From Pezizomycotina sp. ARF18 (taxonomy: Eukaryota > Ascomycota), in contig AZLU01000057.1 of NCBI GenBank assembly GCA_002224055.1, positions 150,360-214,359 of the forward strand: a DNA stretch of 64,000 nucleotides, read 5' to 3'. The notes under the pieces were generated by a model. It was not told the origin of the DNA, made no database searches, and saw only the letters and a list, made by a program, of their open reading frames with translations. The position numbers and the translations under genes were made by a program. Shown in pieces: positions 1-11,798 of the stretch; position 1 is the first letter of the stretch; each line of letters starts with the position of its first letter.

Positions 1-1268
1 ACGTGAGCTTCGACCCGACGGTCAAATTTCGGCTGCTGTTAGAATTGAAAATCAACCTCCCTCCTTCCATATCCTTCGACGCCCCAGTATCCTCCAATTC
101 AATGTTATTCCCCCTGGGGTTTGCGTTTCGAGTGACCACAGATTCCGGATCCGCGTTCCTCCTCTTCGCCTGCCGCAGAAATAACCTGAACGCGGGCATG
201 CAGGCCGTTATAAGCGCCCACACGTTCTCCATCTCCATGATCATACAAGAATCGAGTATCGTAAATGCGGGTGTGAGGTTTGCGGCCATTTGGGTTACGG
301 CGAAGGCGAAGCATATGAAGCCACAGCCGAACGTTGAGGCAGCGTAGATTTCTGGCGAAGCGATATCTTTTGGAGTTTTAGGAGGACAGGGACGGGGATG
401 AAGTAGACCATTACGTCGGTAAGGATGTGTAGCCCGAAGTACAGTCCGAAGACCCACGGTATCGCCATCGGGAGCAGTCGTCGAAATCATCCGTCGTCCG
501 CCCGTGCCTTATCGGGCATATTAACGCGCTAATAGCGTCGTGAATAACCAGCAGAAGATGACGAATATCGATACGTAGTTTAGTAGCTTCCGCATCTTCG
601 TCATGTTCGTTCCCTTCGGTATCAACGCCACCCGGTATAGGAGGAGGAAGTGTAATTTTATCAGGTACATGGGTGTAACATATAGGAATTCTCCGATGCA
701 GCAGGCTTTCAACAGCTTAACGTAGACCATATCGCCGCTGTTTCTAACTTGCGTGAGGTTGACGGCACGCCGGTCATCTTGTGGTCCTGCGTCGTGGAGT
801 ACAGCATTAGCAGCCACGTCGCGACGACAAGGGCTTCTAGCGTGATCCGGGTCCATAGCGGTGGTGTGTTGTGTATATCGGTCGTCGGATTTGGACGTAT
901 AGGCGCATAACAATTAGGAGGAAGGTGAAGGCTGTGCAGCCTATGTTTATAGCCTAGAGGAAAAGAACAATCCAATATAGCATGTTAGAGTGAACGACCT
1001 GGCAAATAGACCGCTAAAGGAAGTGGAATTGGGTTTTACTTACCTCCCATTGCTGCGCCGTTATAGGCATTGTCCCATTTGCATTGACTCCAAGATATTT
1101 GAAATAAATACGGTAGTCTGCTCTTGCAGAATGGCGCTCCCGAAGATTAAATACCTCTGTAACATCATCAGGGATGGATGGCCCACCAGCTACATCTTCT
1201 CTGCACCAAGAAAGGTGCCCGGGGGGGGGGGGGGAAAGCCACCGCTTTAGGACCGACCTCGTGTTCAT
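1..1268 (-). CDS. Fungal rhodopsin-domain (Pth11-like) integral membrane protein, 3' end cut by window edge
   Basis: Likely a seven-helix plasma-membrane protein of the fungal rhodopsin-domain family (Pfam PF20684), which includes Pth11-like receptors. Visible in order: an N-terminal exon ending ITAQQWE, a donor GTAAGT at 1043, an acceptor at 954, then GCTAFTFLLIVMRLYVQIRR (helix 1), LEALVVATWLLMLYS (helix 2), a helix around ACCIGEFLYVTPMYLIKLHF, a helix ending VIFCWLF, then LHILTDVMVYFIPVPVLLKL with the family's D-x-x-x-x-x-I-P-x-P-x-L-x-K pattern, a further helix in FGCGFICFAFAVTQMA and the final helix NVWALITACMPAFRLFL. At least four single-base frame changes (near 865, 765, 480 and 340) separate these pieces. 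The hydrophilic tail runs off the left edge. The start is uncertain because a run of 14 G at 1221-1234 lies in the first exon. Family assignment is firm; ligand and function are unknown. Confidence 0.75.
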
Positions 1269-2813
1269 CGACGCTTTTAGCCGGTTAATGCAATAAACAA
1301 CGACCTCTAAATATCTCCTGGAACAACTTCCTTGTTTACTTTAGCCTTAGGCCGTTGCAGATCCTTTTTTGCCCACGATTTCCGTAGAGTTCATGAAGCC
1401 ATGCTCTGTTTGGTTTAGGCAAGCGAATACGAAGGCGCCGCAACGTCATATAGCAACAGTAATTTTACTAGCAAATACGGGCTCCAAGCTTCCTCTGCAT
1501 TTTCTCCACATGAATGTTCAAGAGTTCTGATTTGAACTGACAAGGTTTATACGGCATCGAGGATGCCCCGTTTATTCGTTGTATAAGACGACCGGGTGTG
1601 GCTCGCGGAGGAGCGGCCGCTAAGACATTGGCATTCGATTCCTTGGTATTGACGACACGGGCTTGCTGTACTACAGATACTGGTATGCACCGCAAAATAT
1701 GATAAATTAACGAAAACTTTTTCGAAAAAGAAAAGAAAAATATTGTTAGGGGATTAGCTTAGATGCGGATGAAGCTTAGCTCGAGTGGAACCTCTACTTG
1801 ATTACCAAGACAGTGATCTTCAGACACAAACTGTTTAAAATGAAGATATAGGGACACCGGCCCTGAAAAGAATAAAGGTGTCACCTTCTTTTCACCAGTA
1901 TTGTTCCCGAGAGAATATTTCTAGATTCAGACGCTGTGCTGGAGACTTTTTATAACGTCTAAATAGAGCCGGCACCAGGCTGGTGCACGCCTGATACTAT
2001 ATCCGAGGGAGGAGGCCAGTATACTCACCCGCAGCGGCAGGAGCACAAGCTATTACGATTTCCCTCAATGTCTATCCTGAGTCTTCTAAAGCTTATTTAA
2101 TGACCAGGTTACATTATAAACGAAAAAGCATCTCCATTGCCCTTGGCCTTCGTGTATTGCGCAGTGGACCGGCAGGAGGAAAGCAGGCCGCCGGCTGAGA
2201 CTGAGTAAAATTTTACTTTGTTATATCATCATACTTTCACCTTTACCTCGAGTTGTAGGCTCGATATTACGATCACTACATCTCTAAGGAGAAGACAAGG
2301 AGTGGCTTGTCCGGCTACCTCAGTGAGACGTGCAATGTTTCTTGTGTAAGGTGCCGCGGCTTCAGGAGATGAATGAAAGCCTCAAAGGTACAAGCGTCAT
2401 GGCCAACTTGGAATCGCAGGAAATTTTACCGCATTTACGTGATAACGTTATATTCCCGACCGAGACGCATGTTGTAGTACGTTATCAACACAGAGACTGA
2501 TTTTATGGACTCTCCTCTGGTGGCTGCTCGCCATTTTTAATGGTCCAATTTGAACCAGTATTGCTGCATGATCCGCATGCACGAGAAACTTGCGGCATTG
2601 GGCTGTCAGGCTTACATCGTCGGTTCTCAGTCAGTTATCTACAATTACATTTCTCCAGAGGACAAATGAGCGAAGGGTCGACCTACTAGCTGCGAAAGTT
2701 TATCTATGCCTTATTTATATTTCAAATCCTCCATTGCTCCTGAAGTAGTTTGTTGAATTTCATTCCAAAAAAAACTACGACGATATTGGCAATCTTGTGC
2801 GAGCAGGAGCAAA
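1269..2813. other. Intergenic, no gene recognised
   Basis: About 1.5 kb between two divergent genes. I see only short open frames without family resemblance, signal peptide or splice pattern. It should hold the promoters of the rhodopsin-domain gene (left) and the F-box gene (right). No transposon ends or tRNA were recognised. Confidence 0.4.
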
Positions 2814-4532
2814 ATGTCGGAGCAGTTACCACCTCTTCTTCGCCTCCCAACGGAGCTCTTGTCTCGATAATACACAATGCGTTCCCCGCTCACAGCTACT
2901 GGCGTCTTGCCCCCTCTCGCTCGTCTGCCGCAGGTTCCGCTCGATAGTTTGTCGACATATCTACGCGCTCATTAACGTTTCGCAGTCGTTCTCTCGTGAC
3001 GATGATAACTGCAAAGACTGGTTGCGCAGAAAGGAAACCTTGCTCCGACGATCTTTAGCGTCGAGTCCATCGCTCGCGGCTTGCGTTAGGATCTGGGAGG
3101 AGGATAAATCGGAGGAGGACCAACAACGTTGTAATTTGAGCGAGCGCAGCCGTTATTGTTCGTGAAGGATCTGACGGGGGCTGAGAGGCGCGAAACTATC
3201 TCAGCACAGCTCGTTTACAGAGGGACTTTCGACCAATATTGAAAGCTTTGTTATCTCCGGGAACTCAAGATATTCGTGTTGGCGGAGACGTTGAACTGCT
3301 GGCGGACGGATTTTAGGCTCGAATCACTGGAAGAATTAACGGTGGAGATTCAATTGGTTGCGCTGGCGCCGGAGCCGATTGAGGTTCGGCAAAATCGCGC
3401 AGCATACTGGGGCGGAACATACTCAGCGCATTGCATGACTTATAGCGAGGATTTCACGGAGGAGGACCCTAGCGAGGGGTACGGGGATGATCCCGCCCGG
3501 AACGATGGCTAAACGAAAGGGAATGGGCGCCGAGGGCACCTGTAACCTCAGAAGCCAGGAATTCTGTGCGGACACGCGACCGAGCGGCGTTTTATCAAAG
3601 CTAGACATGCACGTTTGAGCAAATTCGTCTCAGATCTCTGTATTCAATCGAGTATTAGATCATTTACTTGGGATCTATCAACTTCCTCGGACAAAACGAC
3701 GCAGGATATGGTGCGAGACGGATCACTGATCCCCCGACACCGCTATGGCATCTTTAACTTTCATGGGGGATGAGCTCGAACCGGACCTCAAGATTTGTTG
3801 GAATATGTATTCAAAAGCCACTCGACGCTGGATGCCTGGAATTGCGCGCCAACTTCTCTTTTCTCAATACATACTCAGCAATCATGGTAACATGGGTACG
3901 GTAGCCCGCTAGAACGGCTTCGCGTGCTGGAGTTGCAAACAAAGCTCCAGGAGATCCAAGGCTTGCTTACGCCGGAAGCTTCAGGGTAGTCAGCTTTAAC
4001 GATCACCAAGCCTATCCAAGAACAGCTTCTACCATCCTTCCGGAGGTTCGCGCTCAGCCTGTCCACATCGATTGAAGATCTCAGCCTAGAGCTTCGTTCC
4101 TTCGACCAAGCCGTAAGGGACGTGCACGAATTCCGCCGCCATTTCTTCAAAGCACCAGTCGAGGGATTCTTCGAGCTTCCGGCGTGACGTCGCCCAACGC
4201 GAAACTACATCACGGGGAAGAGTTCGACGAAATGGTTTTTCGCCGTGGCAGCGATCACGGAGGGAAGGTGATGAATGCGCTGTGGCTTACGCAGCCATCG
4301 GGCTACCAGCATAGGTTCATCAAGGAGAGGGACTTTGTGTCGTTGAAGCGCAAGTCTGATAGCAGACAGAGAACGAACGAGCAATGACGGTACTTAAGGG
4401 CAAGGACGCTACGGAATGGTGGTATCCGAGAGGGAGTGGGAATTCATGCACTTTTCTTGCAATGAGCCTAATATATCGGAGACGGTTGGGAAGTATTTTG
4501 ACGGTCGGTATAGTGTATTACCGAGGACATGA
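2814..4532 (+). CDS. F-box domain protein (paralogue A)
   Basis: Probable substrate-recognition subunit of an SCF ubiquitin ligase. The N-terminus carries an F-box: LPPLLRLPTELLSRII, then SYWRLAPLSLVCRRFRSIV and CRHIYALI (residues about 5-50), which fits L-P-x-E-L-x-x-x-I and the L-x-x-V-C-R-x-F half. The start ATG at 2814 sits directly before this motif (MSEQLPPLL). Downstream pieces include SLEELTVEIQLVAL and SPLERLRVLELQTKL, which look like degenerate leucine-rich strands, and a C-terminal part with HRFIKERDFVSLK and EWWYPREREWEFMHFSC. That WWYP segment matches the end of the F-box gene at 8245-10431, so the two are paralogues. Frame changes are needed near 2868, 2925, 3165, 3900-4000 and 4425. 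Orientation and limits are good; the internal exon structure is not resolved. A decayed gene copy is possible. Confidence 0.65.
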
Positions 4533-5015
4533 TACGCTGGAAGGTAATTGTACAAATTAGAACCTCCAGTTATAGATCATTAGATCCATCTTAGAATCAT
4601 GAGCTACGATATAAGCATTTTGATGTACTTACAAATGCTCCAAAAAGCGTGGAGTACCACTAGTTACTGCAAGTTCTACAGAAATATAATCAAACTACAA
4701 GATATACCCCCCCAAAGCTTATAACACTAGGAGGAGTATATCAATACAAGGGTATAAGGAGTCGAATAGGCTCGCAGCTTATCTTATATATTTGAGTAAT
4801 TACGGCTGAGTAAGGAGTATAGTAAGGCACAAGAGAGCTTGAAGGTCGAAAATTGAAACCGCAAGTATCAACTCTTGACAGCGATCGAACAAACTTACTA
4901 GGAGGATACGATTGAAACCTAGACAGCAATTAGACTAGGACTCTCTAAGTTCTTATTATAGACATGAAGAATAGGAACATGAAGCTAAAAAACAAATTGC
5001 GGTCGTCGACGTGCT
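4533..5015. other. Intergenic between convergent genes
   Basis: A convergent spacer of about 480 bp, AT-rich, between the stop of the F-box gene and the stop of the MFS gene. It should contain both 3' ends. No coding sequence is recognised. Confidence 0.4.
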
Positions 5016-6963
5016 TCAGACCCGCTCATCAATGCCATTAGACAACCCCGCATCTTCGCTCCCTTCGGCGCTGCGGTCATGTTCATTAGGGTTCTTATAG
5101 TCATCTTTCGAGGGTATATGAGACCCCATAAGGAACCACTGCAAGATTATAATGGGCAATATTAGCTTATAGACCTCAGACCCGTATAATCTGGCGGATG
5201 GTGTACCAAGGTGAGACTTACGGTAACTACAGCAGCAAACACACAGACAACGCTGACGACAATGTCATGACCGTCCAGCCTTGCCTATGCACTAAGTATC
5301 CGGACATGAACGGGCCTACGAAGGAACCGGCGGAGTAAGCCACGCTCCATGCGCCGTACTATAGCCTAGTATTAGCATTCTATCACAAGAGCCTGTCTCA
5401 ATTGGAAAGGACGACTCACGGCTTGCGCATAGGCTCCATTCTTTCCGAACCGTCCCGGCCTCTCTTCCTCCATATCAACCACAATAAAAGTGACCTCCGC
5501 ATCACGGGCGTCATTACGAAAGCCAGTCCGACTCCTATAACTGCTAACGTAGCGTACATAATCCACTTATCCGCCGTCGTATCGTGTCGCACCAAGCCTA
5601 ACGACGCTGTGAATCCGCACAGGATGAAACCAATCGTAACCAACGGTCGCGCTCCGTAGCGATCGCACAGCCGTCCGATCCACGGTGAGAACAGCGATCC
5701 GGATACGACGATGAGGAATATTAATCCGGCGCCCGCGGATCCGAAGCCGAATGTCTGCTTGACATATAGCGATAATGTCGTTTCGAATGTTGTCGCGATC
5801 AGCGCTTCGTTGAAGGAGCAAAATAGGGCTGTTAGGATACGAGGATTTTGATGAGTATTAGTAGCGGGAATGAGCTCTCGACCGTAAGTCCTCCTCGACG
5901 TGCGGCAGAGGACTGGCGTTCGACTGCACACGGTGACCCGCTAGTAAGCTCGCATTCTCCGTCGCTGTCGTCGGTAACGTCGCGTATTACTTTCGATCTT
6001 CTGCGCGTCTTTCCGCTCAATAATCAGTAACCGGAAAACGATGTCGATCCCCACCGTTGCGGCCGCATACGCGAACACCATGTCGTATCCGCCAGATTGG
6101 TACAGAAAGCCACCGATGGGGGGAGATGAGGTATCCGATGCTCATGGCGGGGGAAATGAGACCCATCGCGACCGCGACGCCGGATTCGCCGACGGTGTCG
6201 ACAACGAGAGCCATGCCGACGCTGTAGACGGCGGAGGAGGCGAGGCCCTGGAGGAGGCGCGCGATGACGAGGATGAAGATGGAGCGGCCGAGCCAGAGCA
6301 TTAGCGTTGAAAAGAGGAGGCATAGGAGGCCGAGAGTAGGGGCATGCGGCGGGCGTTCGTGTTATCTGCGCGGTTGGGTTAGTTGTATTGATGAGAGTGT
6401 TGAAAGGGCCTAACTTACCGGCGATCCATCCGAAGAATGCTATATTTTTGTTTGTTAGTCTCTGCGACGCAATGGGAGAAAAAGCTAAAGCGGCGAGGTT
6501 TACTTACGCGCACCAATAAACCCGCCGATACCGAAACACGCGAGAAGCTTCGCGATCCATGGTTGCACTATCGAATGAATGGTTTACGTCAATATGATAC
6601 AAAGACGCGAAATTAGCGAACGAAGGCGGCTTTTTATACCTTGGTCTTTGTCTAAACCTACACGATCCTCTAAGGAGAATGGAAACACAGGAACGATGAT
6701 ACTATTGGATCACAAGGTTAGCGATGAAAGAACTTGAAGGTTGTACGAGATTTAAGGGATGATAAAGATAACGTTTACCCATATAGTATCACGTCCTAGA
6801 TTGAGAAAGGCGGTCAGCTTCAATTTTCGCCTCCATTAAAGATTACAGTTCCTTGAATACTTACTGTGAACATCGCAACCGCGACCGCCCATATTATAAA
6901 GCTAGTGCTCGACCGCAGCTTGAATAGGAGCGGCTTGCTTTCGCCATTGCGCCGTAAAAACAT
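5016..6963 (-). CDS. MFS transporter, DHA1-type (12-helix drug:H+ antiporter family)
   Basis: Membrane transporter of the major facilitator superfamily; substrate not predictable. The start ATG at 6963 begins MFLRRNGESKPLLFKLRSS. Seven introns can be placed: 6796-6864, 6702-6778, 6568-6639, 6440-6507, 6366-6418, 5359-5419 and 5139-5221. Spliced, exons 1-3 read MFTDVILYGIIVPVFPFSLE and DRVGLDKDQ, the standard first helix and loop of fungal DHA1 carriers. Exons 4-6 give FGIGGFIGAPFFGWIADNTN (motif A region), ARLLQGLASSAVYSVGMAL and GLISPAMSIGYLIS. The second half gives NPRILTALFCSFNEALIATT, GPFMSGYLVHRQGW and a soluble tail ending IDERV. Single-base frame changes are needed near 6325, 6120 (a C run one base off), 6005, 5850, 5515 and 5240. 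All splice sites are intact, so sequence error is likelier than decay. Confidence 0.88.
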
Positions 6964-8244
6964 TATTAAAAGTAACTTGCTTAGGCTACCAGTGAATCGA
7001 ATAACTGAAGACCCCTCGTACCGTACAATTGAGCGAGAGAAAATTATAGTGAAAGATGGTGTGAAGAAAAAAGGACAACTGACAACAGAGCAAAAATTCC
7101 CCGACGGCCTCCAAATCCTTTATAAATGGTCTCATTAAAAAAGACCCCTCGCTTTGTATCCTTTCTGTCAGCCTAGACCGCTCCCAGTGCCCGGTTTTCC
7201 TACAACCCTAGGGTATTCCTGGTTTGAGCTTTCGCGTATCAATTGCCTCGTTCTGACCCTAGTCGATGCAGCTAGCTGTTGGCAAATCCGGTATCCCTTT
7301 ACAATTTCGCAGTTTGATTAGTCTTTGTCCTGACGCCATCTCCTTTTTTTGGCCATTAGGAGCCTCGCTTTCATGCGAGGGTAGGGCGTGGGGAATTGGT
7401 CTCCGATCGTGGAAATTTGGTGCGAGGATTGGTAGTAAAAAAAATTCGCCGACGCACAGGAAGGAAGGGGAAGAAAAATCTCACGTCGGCACAGAAGATT
7501 CGATAGGTCACAGCCGCACTAGAGGAAAGGAACCATGTCTTGCATGTACTACATTTAAGGGTTCTGTTTCTATTTCCCGCTATAGCGATATCGATAAATA
7601 GATATAGTAAAAGAGCTTGACTTGTGTAAGAAACACTGCATGTGATCTGCGGACTAGATCTCGGACTCGCGTAGCCTCTATACGATCGCTACATCCGAGA
7701 CTATGCAGGGACGAAAGATAGCGCTGTAACACTATCGGTAACGAGCATTCGGAAAACGAATGATGCCTTGAAATAAATTTTTGTCAATAAATATAGCCGA
7801 TAGGAAAGATTAAAGATACCAAGGGGTTGGAATGGGTTTCTATTGGGTACTTTACTGACTAATATATCACGATATACGTGCGAAGTATTCTGGACTGACC
7901 GCACCGAAGTCTGTTTATCGTTTATCGTGCTCATAAGGCGGCAAACACCACTGCACTCTGAGCAATCTAGCTGACTGACTTGGTCACTCCAAGATTGATC
8001 AGCCCTGAATCTTGGGAATAAATATAAGTTGATTATACTACGAGATATCGCTCATGTGTGGACGTGGGGAATTACGTCACGCGTCCTAGAAATTAATTTT
8101 AATTCCACGGTCGTGCCTCTCCCGGTGATAAGGGGATGCCCTATCCACGCCGAACTCTTTCACGATCTTAGGATTCTATAAGTTTATTTTGTTTCTCAGC
8201 GTAAACCTATAGTCTTTAGGGTCCATCCAAAACCTAGGATCACC
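6964..8244. other. Intergenic, divergent promoters
   Basis: About 1.3 kb between the starts of the MFS gene (-) and the second F-box gene (+). Several short open frames occur, but none shows a domain, signal peptide or splice structure. No mobile element was recognised. Confidence 0.4.
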
Positions 8245-10431
8245 ATGCTAGCGACACGTAGATACAGAACAAGGTCAACAACTCGCGGACTCCTCCGCCG
8301 TTTGCCGGTCGAGATTCTTCGGAACATTATCTTTACCACTTACCATCCCAACGAATACTGGAACCTGGCGACCCTCGCGCGTGTATGTAAGGAATTTTAC
8401 AATATTATCATTCCGCATATATACTCGCATTTCACGATGATGGGATGGGAAGCCTTGAAGGACAACGAAGTGTACGCACGCGTGAATCCTGATCATCCGG
8501 CGTGGAAAATCATGCGCGATGAGAAATACAAACAGTGGCGTTCGTAAAGTAAATAAAAGCAAACTCGCGTCTTCCCTACGATATCGAATCTGAGGTAGCG
8601 ATCTGACTTGGGCAAATAGGCGGAAGTATAAACCTTTACGGCATACCCTGCTTAAGAATCCGACCCTGGCCGGGCATGTGCGCCATTGGGAAGAGGAAGC
8701 TGCGCCGAAAGATCCGGAAGATCCGATGATGCACCCTGTTGACCCTACGGTATTCACGGTGGAGGACTGCGTTAACAGTTTGTTCTTCGCGAACCTCAAG
8801 AATCTTAGGAAAGTCGTGTTTCCGACGTACAGCTTGCCGCAAAGGTGCTAGTCACAACATGCTGGATTACTCCTCCTTGACTGAAGTGAAGGTCCGGATT
8901 GCGGTTGTGTCTGATCTGAACGAATGGGCTACGGACATGCGTTTGCCCAATGTAGAGGTACTTGATTTGCAGTTGAAGTTCCATGTCATGAAGTGGTGGT
9001 CGAAGAGGAGGACTGGGAACGTATGGGAGAAGGCAAGGTCGGTGGCGACTTGTTTCCCGACTGCAGCCAGCTGGACGGGAAGCGCCCGGAGGCACGGAGG
9101 CAGATGAGCGTCGAAGGAATCATCAACTTATTCTTGATCTCTTGTCCAAGATTAAGAAAGCTTCATCTCAAAGGAGACTACGAAATAGTGCGGTGGAACA
9201 AGAAACGGCGGAATAAGGTACTGAAGATTATACAGTTGTTGCTGTCGAGGCGCGACGTTCCGGAGTCTGAGCCGGTTTCGTCGCCTTACTTGGAGCATTT
9301 GGGGCTTGTGGACCTGGAGAACTTCATATTCTGCGAGGCCTCGAATCTGAGGCGACCTACGCGCAGGAATAGTAGGGAAGTCCGCATTCAGCAGGTCCGG
9401 GAGTTCATTCGGAAGCTCGTGGAAAACTCGCCGAAGTTTCGCGGGCTTACCTGGGACGTATTCAATTTTCCGGTATGGATTTATCACGGACAGAGACCGA
9501 AAAAAGCTTTTTGAAGAGCCACAGATTTTCGAAGCAGCAGCGATGATGCCCCCGGTTCCGGCGGACGGCTTGCGCTCTTTAAGCCTTGTTGAGCTGCCAA
9601 TGCTTGCTTCCGCGGCAGGACAAGGGCAAAAGAACCTTATTCGATATTTAACGACGTGCCATCCGCGTCTGGAGTCACTCGAACTCTCAGAAGACGGTCA
9701 CCTGCTCGAGGAGGTCGTCAATTTGGAAGGGCTGCTAAGGCTTGACTGTTTGAGGAGTCTCAAGCTCGAAATACACGGTGACTCCTCATCGGAATGGATT
9801 ATGGACTACCAGACCGAATACTGGCAAAGAGTAGGACTCTCCGGCGACCTTGACCTCGAAGAGGCATCCAAGTTCTTATGGCAGTTTCTATCTAAGCTAC
9901 CCGGTCCTAGAAACGCTAGAACTGGTCCTCGAGATGACGGACGAAAGCCTTCCCGAGTTAGCGACGTGGAATGGAATACCTCAGCAAAACGGCTTCGAGA
10001 AGTTTTTCGACGAATGGCCGGAGGAAATGTTCGCCGGGTTTCAGTCTATGCGGTCCTTCGATTTGGAACTCTGGACAGGCGATGATGTATCCGATTATGA
10101 TTCTGTGATTGATTGGGATCGGGATCGGGATGACAAGGAAGGTAGAAGTTTGGTCTATCCTCGTAACCAGCTCGTTTGCCGCCGTCTCGAGAGTCCTTAC
10201 GAGGGCATGAAGAACCTCAGCAGCTGGTGGCTGAGGCGGTGCCCCGGTGGTTATGACCACAGATACATTCATAAAAGAAAACTGTGTCCTCTGAAAACCG
10301 GCGAGGGAACGGCCTTCCGCGGCCTGGACGCCAAAGACTGGTGGTACCCGCAACGCGAGGGGGAGATCATACACTTTATTTGCAAAGGATGTTCTTACCA
10401 GGAGGAGGCTCAGCGGTATCTGAGGCCATGA
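8245..10431 (+). CDS. F-box/LRR-like protein (paralogue B)
   Basis: Probable SCF adaptor. The start ATG at 8245 (context caccATG) gives MLATRRYRTRSTTRGLLRRL, and the F-box follows (LLRRLPVEILRNIIF, then NLATLARVCKEFYNIIIPHI). An intron at 8544-8619 (GTAAAG to TAG, CTGAC branch site) leads to a long second part with leucine-rich strands: LKNLRKVVFPTYSLP, LPNVEVLDLQLKFHV, CPRLRKLHLKGDYEI, SPYLEHLGLVDLENF, LRSLSLVELPML, RLESLELSEDGHLL, CLRSLKLEIHGDSS and LETLELVLEMTDESLPEL. The spacing suits a leucine-rich substrate-binding face. The C-terminus has HRYIHKRKLCPLKTGEG and DWWYPQREGEIIHFICKGC, shared with the gene at 2814-4532. Frame changes are needed near 8850, 9000, 9510 and 9900. Total length after repair is about 690 residues. 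Confidence 0.75.
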
Positions 10432-10918
10432 TATTATTACAGGCTAATATGCTTCTTGGACTTCTCAAGGGAGTTTGCGGCGCGTTTGATTGCAAGAGTA
10501 CCATCTCGTTTCTAAGCGGTTCTAAAAAATATTTCTTTATATGCATATAATATTCGTAAATACACAATTTGTTTTTATGGCATCGGGATATCCTATTTGT
10601 CTACCGATAGTTTCTGATGACGCTATCGTAGATAATAGAGCGGCACTAGAATTCAGGGTTTTTTAGAAGCCAATTAGGATCCAAAATCCATAAACATGAT
10701 ATAACTATAGTCCTATGCTATGACAGGAAGATTAACCCTATTACTCGAGCCAGGAGACCTCTAGACAGCGAATCTCTCGACAACAAACCTCTAGACAGAA
10801 AGCTCAGTTAATCCTCCATTTACTACTCTGCTCTAATTAAACTCAAGAAACAACTACCGCGTTCCACCTGAGCAGCTGGACTACATACTGTAGACATGAC
10901 TTCACCCCATCATTAACC

Positions 10919-11030
10919 TTCGACGTGCTGGACTTGCGGCTGAAATCCCAGGTGTTACACGACGATCGGAATGGAAGAAAGTGGGAAACTTGCCACTATT
11001 GGCCATCACGAGATGGCAGAGGGAATAAGT
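10919..11030 (+). pseudogene. Short relic of the F-box/LRR gene family
   Basis: The translation here, FDVLDLRLKSQVLHDDRNG followed by RKWETCHYWPSRDG, lines up with VEVLDLQLKFHVMKWWSKRR and TGNVWEKARSV inside the F-box gene about 2 kb upstream (near 8950-9040). The nucleotide match is also visible (gacgtgctggacttgcggct versus gaggtacttgatttgcagtt). No F-box, start codon or C-terminal WWYP segment is near it, so it looks like a remnant of a third copy. The match is short and could be partly chance. Confidence 0.4.
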
Positions 11031-11404
11031 AAGCCAAGACATTTGTCTACTGACAGCGGCAAACCCGGATTCTAAATATTTCCTGATAAGACAACTGAGT
11101 TATCCCGTAATCAGCATAAGGGGTACCCTTATGGAGAGTTAGCTAGACTCCATTATTCAGCTCTATTACAAGCCGAAAAACTGAGTATTAGAAGACGTCA
11201 AAGATGGCGCCGCCTACGTGTTTACCTTTCCTTAAAGTGGGTGTCAATGTGTTGAGGAGCGAATGGCTATAAGTACAGTGCATCTCAAGGGTACAATTCA
11301 TCAAGTTAACCCTCCGACAAAGACTCGCTCGCTTACGAGTCATTTTATCACTTCCACCTCTTCATATAGAACAAGCTCGGAAAATTGCCAAAAAAAAATA
11401 AAAA

Positions 11405-11418
11405 GGGGGGGGGGGGGG
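11405..11418 (+). repeat. Poly-G run (14 G) just upstream of the HPt start
   Basis: Fourteen consecutive G, ending ten bases before the ATG at 11429. A run of the same length lies at 1221-1234. Such runs are prone to slippage in vivo and to length errors in sequencing. Confidence 0.8.
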
Positions 11419-11428
11419 ACAAGCAATA

Positions 11429-11798
11429 ATGTCAGTCAACAAAGAGATTGACGAGAGCGTTATGGAGCCTGACAGGTTCAATCATATCCTCGAAATGGAC
11501 GATGATGATGACCATGGGCAATATTGAGACGGCGCTCGTGGAGTCCGACCTGGACATCCTCTCTTCGCTAGCTAACTTCCTTAAAGGCTCGAGCGAGGCT
11601 ATAGGCCTGTACAAAATCAAGGACAAGTGCGCGCAGCTGCAATTCCTGGCCGTAAGCAGAATCCCGACGGGCAGGATAGCCGAGGATGAAGCGCTCGAGC
11701 TTGCCAAGGAGGCGTTCGCGGAGTTGCAGGAGCTGATGGACGAGGCGAAAGCGTTTTTCATCCATTCTTTCAACGAAGAGGGCGATGAGAAGGGCTAG
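11429..11798 (+). CDS. Ypd1-like histidine phosphotransfer (HPt) protein with Asn at the phospho-acceptor site
   Basis: HPt proteins carry phosphate between hybrid histidine kinases and response regulators through one His in the motif H-F-L-K-G-S-S. The N-terminus here, PDRFNHILEMDDDDDH, is the typical Ypd1 lead-in, and the later part TALVESDLDILSSLANFLKG continues SSEAIGLYKIKDKCAQLQ with the Ypd1 four-helix pattern. The acceptor His is Asn (codon AAC at 11574-11576, one base from CAC), while FLKGSS is kept. About 19 residues of the usual helix between the acidic stretch and the acceptor helix are missing, with a one-base frame change at about 11511. The protein ends EEGDEKG at 11798. As read it should not accept phosphate. 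It may be a dead paralogue or a binding-only decoy; the main Ypd1 gene should lie elsewhere. Confidence 0.75.

Larger units (their letters stand above)
10432..11428. other. Intergenic with an F-box relic
   Basis: Mostly featureless AT-rich sequence. The only recognisable content is the short relic listed at 10919-11030 and a 14-G run just before the next gene. Confidence 0.4.
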
